From the NCBI GenBank assembly GCA_958510875.1, contig OY294068.1, positions 159,314,388 to 159,378,387 of the forward strand: a DNA stretch of 64,000 nucleotides, written 5' to 3'. Below, piece after piece: positions 11,646 through 22,660 of this stretch. This stretch comes from Endomychus coccineus (taxonomy: Eukaryota > Arthropoda > Insecta > Coleoptera > Endomychidae). The stretch's first letter is position 1. The number at the start of each line of letters is the position of its first letter. A program made the position numbers and the translations under genes. The notes under the pieces were generated by a model, which worked only from the letters and a program-made list of their open reading frames with translations, was not told the origin of the DNA and did no database searches.

Positions 11646-11679
11646 ATATGTTTGGAATTCAGCTCCCGAACATATCCTG

Positions 11680-11785
11680 AAGCTCAGGTGCATATAGACC
11701 ATCGACATATAGAATGGACGTCGCGTGGAATGCTAAGCGTGGATATTGTAGGCGAGAGAGAGGGAACACTAAGAGGCCTAATTTG
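11680..11785 (+). repeat. GC-rich dispersed repeat, partner of 15040-15150
   Basis: Blocks ACATATAGAATG, GCGTGG.AATGCTAAGCG, GGCGAGAGAGAG and GAGGCCTAATT recur in reverse complement at about 15045-15145. The sequence is richer in CpG than its surroundings. Element family unknown. Confidence 0.5.
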
Positions 11786-11869
11786 TCTTCATCTATCGCG
11801 ATCTATCTATTGGTCGCTGCGTTGCCATGGAAATGCAGCATGACTGTAGCTAGTGTTGGCCTCTCAAAC

Positions 11870-13075
11870 ACATGCACTATACAAATAACTGGAAAACAGC
11901 GGAAACGATATTGAACCCAAAACCTAATAAACCAAAGAATGATACATCAAGTTATAGACCGATAAGTTTACTATCAAACGTGAGTAAAATGCTCGAGAGA
12001 ACTATACTCACCAGTTTGAACCAGCTAATAGAAAACCAAAATATGAACACCGGATGAACAACATGGGTTCCGCAAAGAGCATAGCACAACGCTCCAACTA
12101 GCTAGAATAGCTGGGAAGATTATAGAAAGGCACAACATGAAAATGCCTACCGGTGCAGTGTTCCTAGACATAGCCAAAGCCTTTGACAAGGTATGGAAGC
12201 TAGACTGATATATAAGATATACAGATACGAGCTACCAATAGCTTATATATTCGTACCTCACGGGGCGCAGACTCAAAACGGGGGTGAACTATATCATGTC
12301 GAGAGAACGGTACTTTATAACTTGTATACCGCAGATATACCTAGACAGCAGAAGTAGACTTGGCCCAATATGCAGAGGACATATGAGCCTCATGCCAACA
12401 TATACAAATAAAATGCGTACGAGCAAGGCTCCAAAGATACATCACCGACCTCGGAAAGAGGTTCAACAATAGAATGGCTAATAGAAGTGAACGCCACTAA
12501 AAGCCAAGCGATAATGTTCTCAACGAGAGACATTGAATACAAACCGACCAAAGATATTGACATAAGCAAGAGAAAAATACCTTGGGTGGAAGAAGTGAAA
12601 TACTTGAGAGTAACGCTAGATAGGAAGCTGACTTTCATCCCCCACCTAGGGAACATAAAGGAAAAGGCGAATCAGATGAAGGGGCACCTATATCCGCTAC
12701 TCAATAGGAAAAGCAAACTAAGTACTGAAAATAAAATAAGGATTTATCCTTATGTGATAAGATTGACAATAACATACACGCTGCCGAAATATGGTTACAA
12801 GCATTACCCGCGCAACTAAAGAATTTGCAAATAATACAGAATAAGGTAATCAAATCCTGTCTAAATGCCCCATATTACGTGACAAACGACCTGCTCCATA
12901 GGGATACAGAAATACCTAAAATTGAGGAAATAATTCGGAAACAGGCGTCAAACACATCCCAAAGGATGGAAACGCATGAAAACCCCACAATCAGAGGTGT
13001 AGCGGCATACGACCCGCTGTTGGACAAGGAGCCAAGAACGGCCCATGTACTTAACGCCCAAAATTGGCAATAAAG
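11870..13075 (+). pseudogene. Jockey-like LINE reverse transcriptase pseudogene
   Basis: Frames in order give [20 protein letters not shown] (RT motif 1), a GFRKEHSTT-type block, TGAVFLDIAKAFDKVW (motif A), a badly degraded PQGS region, QYAEDI in place of YADD (motif C altered to AED), then KSQAIMFSTR and KYLRVTLDRKLTFIPHL. The remainder (12825-13073) gives LQIIQNKVIKSCLNAPYYV and a Jockey-type C-terminus. Multiple frameshifts and stops make it inactive. No endonuclease domain precedes it, so it is 5' truncated. Confidence 0.75.
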
Positions 13076-13139
13076 AAGATATAAACACAAATAACAAGCA
13101 AAAGAGCTTTCAATGAAACCGCAGCGGAAAACAGGCACT

Positions 13140-14890
13140 GCTCGAATTCGCTAAAGACAAATGTAGGATCATAAGTAGCTAGTGTAATAATCCGAGGGAT
13201 TATTACTTTTTGTATTGAGGCCTTTGAATAATATTGATTTAAATTCAAATTGAAAATTTTATAAATTATTATATCTTGAACACGATATACCAGACAAACC
13301 TAGCGACGGTAATCTGAGTCATCTTTCCTGTATCATTGGCCGGTCAGCCATGAACCATGTTTCACAAACGTAAGCACGGCACAAGTTCAATGGTACTTTT
13401 TTCCCTGAGTCAGGAAAAGTTTACGTGGAGTTGAACAGAGCAATTCTTTCGCCCAGTTAGATTCCTATTGGCTGTTGTTATATTTCATGGGCGTGTTTTG
13501 ATCCCGGAATTCGAAATTGAACATATTTTCTAAGATTGAGCGTGGGGTGGCAAAAAAAGGCAGTTCTCCACCACCTTCTCAGTTAGTTCTCCACCAGGTA
13601 CTTGTCGGTAAGGCCAGCTTGCTTTATGTCTCATTGTTGCATTAAATCAAATCAATTAATATAATGTTTGTCCAGAATATACAAATCAAGTTCAAGAAAT
13701 TTATAGATATTAAATTAACAATGCAACAAGGGTTATACCTCCCTGAGGGGCTAAAGCAGTGCTGGACTTGTTCGGGTCTTTCGCGTCACGCGTAAAGTGT
13801 TTGTACCCTTATTTAAAAATCATTTTGTGACAATTTTCCATCATACTAAATTTAATCCGAGGTAGAAACCGAGTGTTTAAATCCTTTGTGCGTATTTCTA
13901 CAAGAGGCGAGATGAAATGGTGTTATTAGACCAACATGGTAAGTGCATTTTGATTGCCAAAGAACAACTGTTATATTGTCTTCAACCTCGGAATCGGTAA
14001 TATAATATAATGTGGTTATTTACCATTCTGATCATGTTACGCCCGCCACTGTTTTATTTGTTAATATATTTTTGTCCTGCCATTCAGGCTAAGTAGTGAT
14101 CAATTGTAATTCTGCTCATCGGAGATTACTTAGGGGACATAATAGAGTATCATGTCGTTAGGCTTATCCCAGCTTACCAGAAAGGGAGGAATCCTTTGAT
14201 TTTGAACATCATTTATCAATCATCGGCGTGATCGAGCGCGAAACCGATCACTGTTCGGGGTTGTGCTAATTAGTCCTTCATTTATTTTAACTCTCTAAAG
14301 AGAACATGGACAAGAACTCGCTCGCTGGCGAAGGGGGTAGTACTAGCGACATTGATAATTTCTCAGGTTCCCCCTTGGGGTCAACTTGAACTTGACATCT
14401 TTTTAAATCTATGCTATCATTCCTATAACCAAATTTTGGATTAATTTTATAAACGTTCGTTGTTGGTTAATGTATCATTTTTTTGTGTGTTAATTTTGTT
14501 TTATTCAATAAACATTTATTATTTAATTTGATTTACGAGTTTAACTGGAAATCCCTAATCACCTCTCAGCGAATACGTCCTTCAGAATTTACGGTTGAAT
14601 AGATATGAAGATATAAGTATAACTAATTGTACGAGGCGGTCCCTTGAAAGAGATCAAGGGATCAAAGTAGTTGAAAACAGCTTCTAGGTGGGCTGAAATA
14701 TACGCCTAGTGGTGGCAGCTTAAAAGAACCTTAAGGGTACACGGATCAACTAAGATCTCTGATACCCGAACAGGTTCCAACAAACAATTTTAAAATTCAT
14801 ATAACACGTCGATGAGGTATTAACGCTACCTGAAATAATACCCAGCCGACTGTTACAAGTTCAAGTGTTACAAGCAGTGAGATAGGATTC
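13140..14890 (-). repeat. LTR-like dispersed repeat, copy 2
   Basis: Diverged second copy of the repeat at 1442-2890, in the same orientation. It again has a minus-strand ATG (13246-13248) at its inner edge and TGTTACAAG motifs at the outer edge (14856 and 14871). Relative to copy 1 it carries about 590 extra bases at roughly 14080-14670. Its inner edge abuts the end of the Jockey-like pseudogene. Confidence 0.45.
14080..14670. other. Extra block inside repeat copy 2, unknown
   Basis: This stretch has no counterpart in copy 1, where the flanking blocks are almost adjacent. It contains no recognisable ORF and no clear terminal repeat. It could be a small insertion in copy 2 or a deletion in copy 1. 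Confidence 0.35.
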
Positions 14891-15039
14891 CGAACCTATT
14901 CACTTATCTGGGAATATTAAATCTAATTTAATTTAAGTTCACATTTATTATTACAAAAACACAACGCTCGGAGGAACGTTACACTAATGTTGCCATCACG
15001 GGGCGCTCATAACATAGCAAACAGCCCTGCCCGCAACGA

Positions 15040-15150
15040 ACTTAGAATTAGGCCTCTCCGTTTCCCCTCTCTCTCTCTCGCGCCTGCAGTATTCGCGCTT
15101 AGCATTACCACGCGCAGTTCATTCTATATGTCTATGGTATTGACATGCAA
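15040..15150 (-). repeat. GC-rich dispersed repeat, inverted partner of 11680-11785
   Basis: Reverse complement of the 11680 block, including a CTCTCTCTCTC pyrimidine tract and GCGCGTGG-type motifs. The wider region 14940-15270 is GC-rich and unassigned; it may be part of an LTR. Confidence 0.5.
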
Positions 15151-15509
15151 CAAGGAATAGCTCCAAACGCCGGCACGCAACATCACCGCGTCTAGACAGC
15201 CTAATAACCGTAACATCGTTTGGAACATCGTGACATCACCCTGTATCAATGTCGCATTTTGCCGTTCCGAGTCAACTCAATTCATTTGTTCGCATTGCTG
15301 TTACGAGGTGACCATCCACACTCACAAGACCGGTGAGAACAAGACCTGACAACATTTATTTTGCTGTACCTACGATGTTGCCCTGCTCCTGTCCAAACTA
15401 GACGCGGTGTCAAAACCGGACGGCGTTCGCAGCGATGGCGGTACCTTTAGTTTATATTGAGGAGAGATTGGTGATGTACGAGAGCAAGCAACCTTGAAAA
15501 TTTCCGTGA

Positions 15510-16030
15510 ACATGGAAAAAAATTTCTTAATTGAACATTATCTCTTGCGTGGAAAAAACATAACACGAATCAAAGCATCGCTCGTTAAACATTATGGGGA
15601 CTCATCACCATCCATTGCATAAGTGGTTTATTTATTTTCGTTGTAGTAGTATAACCAAAGAACAGTCGAAACATTAGACTTATCTTGGCGAATCGAAACC
15701 GAAAAAGGCCAAAGTGGGTTTATCGGCCAACAAAGTCATGGCGACAGTTTTTTGGGATGCAAACGGTATTGTCCATGTCGATCACCTTGGAAAGACAAAA
15801 CGATAACCGGCGTACATTATTGCGCTACGAATTGGTTCGTCATCCACCATATTCTCCAAATTTGCTCTTCTGCGATTTTTATCTATTTCCAAACTTGAAG
15901 TTATGGCTCAGCGGAAAGAGATGAGGTCATCACTGAAAAACACGTCTATTTTGGAAGATTGGCGAAATCGTGTTATTTGGAAGGGATCGAAAAACTAGAA
16001 TCGGTGTAAATTTTAGGTAACCTCAAAATA
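15510..16030 (+). pseudogene. Mariner transposase remnant, copy 1
   Basis: Starts in the N-terminal helix-turn-helix (FLIEHYLLRGKNITRIK, then KHYGDSSPSIA). It jumps to the middle of the catalytic domain (FWDANGIVHVDHLGKDKTIT) and then gives HPPYSPNLLFCDFYLFPNLK, the mariner block carrying the third catalytic acid. A large internal deletion removes the first catalytic aspartate, and at least two frameshifts are visible. Related fragments are at 5953-6190, 24516-25172 and 27240-27560. Confidence 0.75.
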
Positions 16031-16399
16031 AATGTAGAATAGTTCTTTCTTTAGCAATAACGCTTTCTTAGGCAAAGTTTAGTATAAGTGATTAGTGAAA
16101 ATGTGTTAGTGTTTTCTGGTGTTTCAGTTGTTGTGAATGTGATAGTTATAGTTTGATGGGGTGAATAATTTTGTGTTATTGCATAATTTGCAATATTTGA
16201 AGGAACTAGAGTGTATTGTGGTTGCATATTGAGCTGGAAGGGGGAACCATTCGAAATCATTGAAAACCTGGCCACTATATGATATGCTGCTATGACGTTA
16301 TTCCTTTGTTATCATGAAGAGTTCATATCTGGCATTATAGATGAGAGATAAACACCCTTATCCACTGAAAATACTATTAAAGTACCGAAACTTCTTGGC
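16031..16399. other. Noncoding, no gene recognised
   Basis: AT-rich. The minus-strand 74-residue frame at 16051-16275 is threonine-rich with no known domain. Confidence 0.4.
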
Positions 16400-16560
16400 T
16401 ACCCAAGTTTTTTCTTATACTTTGACTACACGAGAGGTAAACCTGAACCAACGGTGAAATATTGGGACAGGAGATAGGCATTCGAATTTTTCTTCAAAGC
16501 TTTGGAGGTTATGGGCATAGGGAAATACCTCTCCATATACTTCATACCGCTTTCTCATCT
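16400..16560 (-). pseudogene. LINE family A 3' end fragment
   Basis: Reverse complement of the 3' terminal part also present at 17330-17370 (TCTCGTGTAGTCAAAGTAT). It also matches 9719-9775 in the same orientation (GGAGATAGGCATTCG). It encodes only the last block of the RT protein. Confidence 0.5.
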
Positions 16561-16599
16561 AGAGCCCCTATACAATAAATCCAGATGAGCGAGACAGAG

Positions 16600-17394
16600 A
16601 CAGGTTGACGCAATTAATGAAGATCTGCAAAGATTTCGAAATGGAAATGTGATAATCCAGTACACTTCAGTGCAACCAAAACTCAAGATTGTATCTTCTC
16701 CAGGAAGCCGGATCTCACAATCCCTAACATGATGATATCAGGTACAACTATTCCTATGAAGTCTCCCAAGACCATGCCAACAGCAATCCTCTCATGGGAC
16801 GATCATGTGAGGTCAATAGCGAAAACCGCTTCACAAAATCTTGGTCTTCTATTCTATGCCGAGAGCTAGCTGCTTTACACACCAGTAGTTCCTCATAATC
16901 TACAAGGCACAGATTCGTCCTGTCCTGGAGTACTGCTGAAGTTGAAGCTTTTGGATTATATGCAGATGAGAGCTATTCGTTGATGGATAACGTCACACTT
17001 ACGAGCTCATTGACCTCTTCAGAACATCATAGAGATATGGCAGGTCTGTTCCCTCTGGATTTTCCCATGGTCGGTGTTCATCAAAAATCTCTTCTGTTAT
17101 TCCATCACGAGTGATTCTAGATAGAAGGACTATACGAGCTCAAACTAGTCACCCCTTCATTGTCAAGCTCAAGACCTGCCGAACTCCTTTCCACCAGACT
17201 CCATTTTTTTATTGACCTACAAAGTTGTGGAACTCTTTCCCTACGCCCATAACTTCCGAACCTTCAAGAAAAATTTGAATGCCTATCTCCCCCTCAACAT
17301 TCCACCGCTGGCTCACACGATGTTTTCCGAACATTATAGGTTTCCCTCTCGTGTAGTCAAAGTATTAAAAAAAATCTTACTAGGTGAACAGTTC
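16600..17394 (+). pseudogene. LINE family A RT C-terminal fragment
   Basis: Plus-strand translation gives ATKTQDCIFSRKPDLTIPNM, then ILSWDDHVRSIAKTASQNLG, a QMRAI block and finally VVELFPYAHNFRTFKKNLNA (17220-17279). These are the thumb and terminal blocks of the same family as 9690-10370. Numerous stops and frameshifts are present. Confidence 0.65.
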
Positions 17395-17720
17395 CACAAC
17401 TTAGCTGTTTGATAAGAAAAATCAAGTCTTGTACGATGAGGTTCGGCAGGTCTCAAGCTCCACAATGAAGAAGTGACTAGTTTGAGTTTGTCTGGTCTGC
17501 TTAACAGACGAGATATCTGATGATCGTAGAATTATCTATAGAAAAGGGAGAGCCTCCCACCTTTCTAAGATGTTCTAGAGAGGTAAATGAACTCGTAAAT
17601 GTTACATCATCAATCAGATGAATAGCTCTCATCTGGACAGAATTCCAAGAGCTTGAGCGTATGTTTCGGAACCGAACTCTGAGCATGTGCACGGTACTCC
17701 AGAACAGGTAGACTACTATT
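17395..17720 (-). pseudogene. LINE family A fragment, opposite orientation
   Basis: Minus-strand frame 17501-17692 contains SVQMRAIHLIDDVTFTSSFT and then SLEHLRKVGGSPF, the same protein segment as around 16940-17060 on the plus strand. With its neighbour it forms an imperfect inverted repeat of about 320 bp per arm centred near 17390. Confidence 0.65.
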
Positions 17721-18539
17721 TGTAGCCATCATCAGATTAAATCAAATTGTAAATCAAAATGTGCCAGTTTAAATAATATTTGAGGATAATAATGCGAACA
17801 AGGGGTTACACTCAGCTGGAGATAAATCGGAATTTGATAATTTGATGTTTCGTTTATACATTTCCCATTCATTTGCCCTGCTAAATTACCTAGATATTTG
17901 TTTGTACTGTATTTTGAAAGTGATAAACTTTTTTTGAGAAATGGTGTGACCTGTATTCCAAATATGTTCGGCTAAAGCTGATTTTCTACCCCTATTTTTC
18001 TTTAAAAGGGCAAAATGTTCCTTATACTGAGTTAGGATGTTTCTAGTTGTCATATCTGTCATTTTAACATTTCTGTATCTGTGAGCACCACTTGTATTTT
18101 TATGAATAGGTCAGACTGGATCTTTAGCGATGAATTATGATGTAATTGAAATTCAAAATGGGAATCATATTGTTTAATTCATTCTATTTCAGGAATGGAG
18201 CGTTATTTGCCCCCACAACACAGAATGGTTAATTACGCAGGAATTCATCAAGCCAGTCAACATCAGTAATACAATAGGCCAATATTCCTGCAACATGATT
18301 ATATTGGCATTATCTTAACAATGCACATAACTAGATATCCTTATACAGTATATGACATCAATCACTAATTGACATTGAAATTCCTTATTACAATCCTTTG
18401 AATAATCAACTTTCATGTACAAATCTTAAACTCTTATATTGGCAACAAATGGGAACGTATTTTTTGTTTGCATATTCCTTCATCCGAAAATATTCTCCCT
18501 AATTAAAACCTACTTTTACTTCTTTCCCTATACTGTCAG
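17721..18539. other. Noncoding, no gene recognised
   Basis: AT-rich sequence without recognised coding or repeat structure. Confidence 0.4.
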
Positions 18540-19010
18540 TATTCCGTTTTCATCAAATTCAATTATTACCACTCCATAAATTTCTTCATTATTGTGAGTC
18601 ATTTTCATTCTCATCCATCAGATATATTATTTCAATTTATTATATGATTACAAAATTTACTTTGAGTCATTTCCTATCAGTCAGTGTTGATTTCATTCTC
18701 AGATACTCTTATATTGCAAATAAAATAATAAATAATGCTTTCATATGTCACCATCAGGTTCATTATTCTGCCGGACAAGTTCATTTACCGTGTGAATTCT
18801 AAATTGCAAGAGTTCATCAATCAGTCTATATAAGTGATCGACAGAGGAAAAAGTGGGATATTCGAACATTCTTCTCGCGTGTGTACGAATCGATGTGAGT
18901 AATGTTTTTTATCCACATTTAATGAAGAGTTAATGAATCAATTGAACCCATTTCCAATTTACTTATCTTTATGTTTTATTAATCAGTTGATGTGTTACCG
19001 AATGTGCTGT
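18540..19010 (+). repeat. Dispersed repeat with promoter-like core, copy 1
   Basis: Similar along most of its length to 42960-43420. The conserved core includes CATTCTGCCGGACAAGTTCA, a TATA-like box (TATATAAG near 18826), then AAAAAGTGGGATATTCGAAC and TCTCGCGTGT. An AATAAA-containing segment follows at about 19093. A TATA box, a conserved segment just downstream and a polyadenylation-like signal would suit an LTR, but no TG..CA ends or adjacent coding region were identified. Confidence 0.5.
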
Positions 19011-19531
19011 GATCAATTTCAATATGTTCATTCATAACCACCAATTTAACCTAAGCTAATTTTCGAATTGTTTGCTACGTTAATTTGTTTGAATAAATTT
19101 TATTACGTTCTAATTTTCTCTTGCCTCTGGCCCCAACCCAATCTACATTTGGAAACGTTCAGCTATACCAAAAACTTGGCGCATGGTAATACGTATAATA
19201 TAGCGTGAGGGAAGAAGTGTAAGCTACCCAGAATAATTTTTCCGCATTTTCGCGGTTATATCAGTTTTGAGCTTTTCTTAATCGATCTAGACTATTTTTG
19301 ACATGGTCTGTGTGTGTGGCCGTGTTTACGTAACCCACTGTGGGGACAATTGCGCCGTTCCTATTGGTCGTACATATTTGAAATTTTTCATATGCTTTAA
19401 AGTGGTGAAAATAAGAACAGTAATTTTTTTGGGCATGGTAGCCCCGTTTCTGACATCCATCTTAGTTTTTACCAATACAATCATGGTCTTGTATTGGACC
19501 GTGAGAACAAACATGTTTTTATGGTTATAAA
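19011..19531. other. Noncoding, contains a 9-bp-stem hairpin
   Basis: No known protein. The sequences CCAATACAA and TTGTATTGG at 19472-19497 form a perfect 9-bp stem with an 8-base loop. The overlapping frames on both strands (19303-19544) carry no recognised domain. Confidence 0.4.
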
Positions 19532-19748
19532 TAAAGGGCGGCATATATGCACGTGAATTCAGTTAAAATATGCGCATATATATGCATAGTTTTTCGTTGA
19601 AATATGTAACAATATGCATTTATTTGTCAAAATATGCAATTATATGCTTTGAATATAACATGGAAAAATAGAAATAAGGAAACGCCGACTCTTACAAAAA
19701 TTATTTATTTTAAGTAAAATTAAAAGAAAAATATAATAGGTAAAATTT

Positions 19749-21208
19749 TTAACCTGAAATAGTATAAAATGCATTTATAACGATATATTTTTCAAAATTT
19801 TCCAATAAAAGTGTTTGCCTTCTGTCTGTAAAAATATGTTTGTACAAAGGAAAAGATCCTTCAACATCTACCGATGTAATCTGGCAATATTTTAATTTGG
19901 GTAGTAAGTTATAAGGCCAAGGTTCGTTGGATGGTTTAGTATCAAAAATATTTTTGACTTCCATTAAATACTTAAAGCCTTCATTCTTTCTCACAATAGC
20001 TTCGAGTTTACTTCTTACTTGATTTCCTAAATCACCGGGAACTTTTTTGCATTTGTCGGAAAAAGTTTCAACAATATTAATTGATTCTCTTAAACTCATA
20101 TTCCTACTTTCTAACGATGTTATTATATCTGGTATAAAACTGAAATTAACCTTAATAAAAACAAGTTCCTTAGCTAAATTTACATTTTTGAATACTGCTT
20201 GACTTTGCACTACACACTGTGAATTGTCTTCTAAATCTAAAACTATGTCTTTAATGGCTTCAAAATGGTCTGCCTAGAATATCGCGGCCTTAATCCATGT
20301 TCCCCATCGAGTAATTACGGGCTCTGGAGGTAAACTAACTCCTGGCAATTTCTCTCTATGGATCTGCACTCTTACAGGTGCTTTCAAAAACACTTTCTTT
20401 ACATTTGAAATTAATTTGTTCACAAAGGGATATGCTGTTCTAATAGTTGCTGCAACTCTGTTTATCCCGTGTAAAAGGCAAGTGACATGTACCATATTGG
20501 GATAAAATATTTTTAAGTTTTGGCGTACTTTAACCATATACGGCACTGCGTCAGACAAAAACACTAAAAACTTCTCTACTGGAACTGGATTTGGTAAAAA
20601 AAATTTGATAGAGACTGCTGAATAAATCGAGTTACGGTCACATTATTTGTTTTGTCTAACTGTTTAGAAGATATTAATCATGGCTTCCCTGGCTCATTTT
20701 CTTGAAGTCCTCCAATAATAAGATGTGCGATATATCGACCACATGAGTCCGTGCTTTCATCAACAATAATATAAAAATGTTCATCGCCTAGTGAAACTTT
20801 AATTTCTTCCATTACGGTTTCCTATACTGTTTGCACATACTTCTTTGTAAGTGTGGATTCGTCAGGGATCTTTTGATTACAATATTTTTGCAAAAAATCT
20901 CTGAATTGTGTATTTTGCAGTTTCTTCAAAGGTGTATTTGCTGCGACTAAAGCTTTGCATAAGTCTTGATGAAACACCTCCTTTTCACTCTTTGGTTTGA
21001 CATTTTGAAATGCGGTTTGCACACACTGCTGAACAGACACAGATTTATTTTTCTGCAACTTAGCTTTATGCATAGCTGTTTTCAAGTGTTAATCAATTTG
21101 GAACTTCTTTTCACAAACAATGATTTTGGCACAAACTTTGCAAAACAATTTATCCCCACTAAACTCCAACTCAGGGAAATTTTTAACCCACGAAGCGGCT
21201 TTCGGCAT
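19749..21208 (-). pseudogene. hAT transposase pseudogene, copy 1
   Basis: Starts at the ATG at 21206-21208 (MPKAASWVKNFPEL). An N-terminal zinc-finger-like FCKVCAKI segment is followed by an in-frame TAA near 21089, where copy 2 still has a glutamine codon. The next blocks are AMHKAKLQKNKSVSVQQCVQ, a DESTDSCGRYIAHL segment (about 20720-20765) holding the first catalytic Asp, and FLSDAVPYMVKVRQN with TCLLHGINRVAATIRTAYPF (20274-20564). The C-terminal part (19749-20210) includes SVDVEGSFPLYKHIFTDRRQ, the hAT dimerisation motif with E-R-S changed to E-G-S. Stops and frameshifts separate the blocks, so the protein cannot be made. Confidence 0.85.
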
Positions 21209-21325
21209 TTTAGGCGTTTGAAATAAATATTTTCGAAATCACTCTTTTCACAATGGAATCTATCGACAAACTAAACTATACAATATAAATACAAAAGGAG
21301 AGACCACATTTGCTCTCCAATTAGG

Positions 21326-21569
21326 CACCGAAAAGAAACAAGACAAGAAGGTTCACTTGGCGTCGGTACTTTGAAGTCCGAACTATGAAAGCATGCCGCC
21401 GCATTCCAACTAGACCCCGCGCACCGACAGAAGTTTCTGTTCGGTGACAATACTTACTACCACCGAACACGACTTGGCACCACCAGGGATTATTTAAGTG
21501 TGCCAGCGGAATAGACATCATTAGGGGTGGAGCTTCAAGTGAACCTTCTTGTCTTGTTTCTGTTCGGTG
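21326..21569. mobile_element. MITE nested in hAT copy 1
   Basis: A 244-bp noncoding element with roughly 34-bp inverted ends. The left end starts CACCGAAAAGAAACAAGAC and the right end finishes GTCTTGTTTCTGTTCGGTG. It is flanked by AATTAGG on both sides (21319-21325 and 21570-21576), a 7-bp target duplication. The same insertion, internally deleted, is present at the same site of hAT copy 2, so it predates the divergence of the copies. Confidence 0.8.
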
Positions 21570-21862
21570 AATTAGGCAAGCTGATTACTTGGAAATTCCT
21601 AAACATCCTATAAATGCCGGCAATAAACCATATAATAATAAAATGGGTCCTTGAACCATATAATAATAAAACCTACCTATCTTTTAAATTATTTCAATTA
21701 TCTGCAAGGGTCGCACTTGATCTATTGATAAAACGAAAAACATAAAAATATGCACACAAATTTTATTTTTGCCGAAATATACAATTTATTATGAAATTTG
21801 TAAGAATATGCAAAATATGCAAATATATGCACTTTGCATATATTCCGCCCTTTAGTTATAAT

Positions 21863-22660
21863 TTAATAAAGAAACTCTTCACTTAGTTTTGATTGCCCCT
21901 ATGTTGGTGACAATTTAATATGAGACTCTCAATTATATTAGTTAATTTCTTTTAATGACTTCTATTTGTTTTCAAATTTTCTTCCTCCGGCTATCTCTTT
22001 TCTTTATTTTATTTATTATACTCTGATTGATCGATATTAATATGGAATGAAATAAAAACCTTATTTAAAATGTTAAAACTTTGTTCATCTATTTATTGAT
22101 GTAACCTTATATTTTGTTAAATCTGTCTATGTTTACAATGTTTACTTCATACTTTCAAAATTCACTCTATGTTTACAATTTAACCTCACAATTTCCTTAA
22201 TCTAATATACTACTAACTACTGAGTGAATGTTTATTTCACTTGCTTATTTTTAATACTCAGATGGTACTACACAATGATGAATTATTAATGGACTCACTT
22301 GTTATATCCTATTGATGATTGGAATAAATGTTGGTATTCTTTCGTTGGTGTTGATTTCCTCTTCTATTATTTTTATTGAGAATTCACATTAAACACAATA
22401 ATCTGCTATGAACTATATGCGTACACAATCACAGGTAACACTTTGTTGATATTCCTTCTAATTTATAAATTTGTTGATATTTTTGTAGATAATATTTTTT
22501 ATTCTTTTTAAGTTATAAAAACTTTGTTGGTTTGTTACTAACTGGATCTGCAATCGGGACTTGGCTTTTCTCCGATGCTACTTTATGGAAACTTTGGTTA
22601 TGTTAACCTTCATCGAAGTTGAACTTGATTATTATTACACTTTAAATGCTTCGTAGGAAA
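21863..22660. other. AT-rich noncoding sequence
   Basis: No recognisable gene. Segments near 22515-22610 resemble sequence around 23683-23740 (AAAACTTTG, then TTTGCAGTCG/TCTGCAATCG and CTCCGATG), so the TIR element at 22661-23678 sits between partly duplicated flanks. Confidence 0.4.

Larger units (their letters stand above)
19532..21854 (-). mobile_element. hAT transposon copy 1, complete ends
   Basis: Terminal inverted repeats TAAAGGGCGGCATATATGCA (left) and, complemented, TAAAGGGCGGAATATATGCA (right) bound a 2323-bp element. The flanks GTTATAAA (19524-19531) and GTTATAAT (21855-21862) match at 7 of 8 positions, consistent with the 8-bp target duplication of hAT elements. Inner subterminal regions are rich in ATATGC(A) motifs, probable transposase-binding repeats. 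The transposase reads on the minus strand and is broken. A MITE is nested near its 5' end. Confidence 0.88.

Noticed and set aside
19303..19544. Hydrophobic ORFs on both strands suggesting a small membrane protein
   Set aside because: Both strands are open over the same stretch with no known domain, and the end overlaps the hAT target site; chance is more likely.
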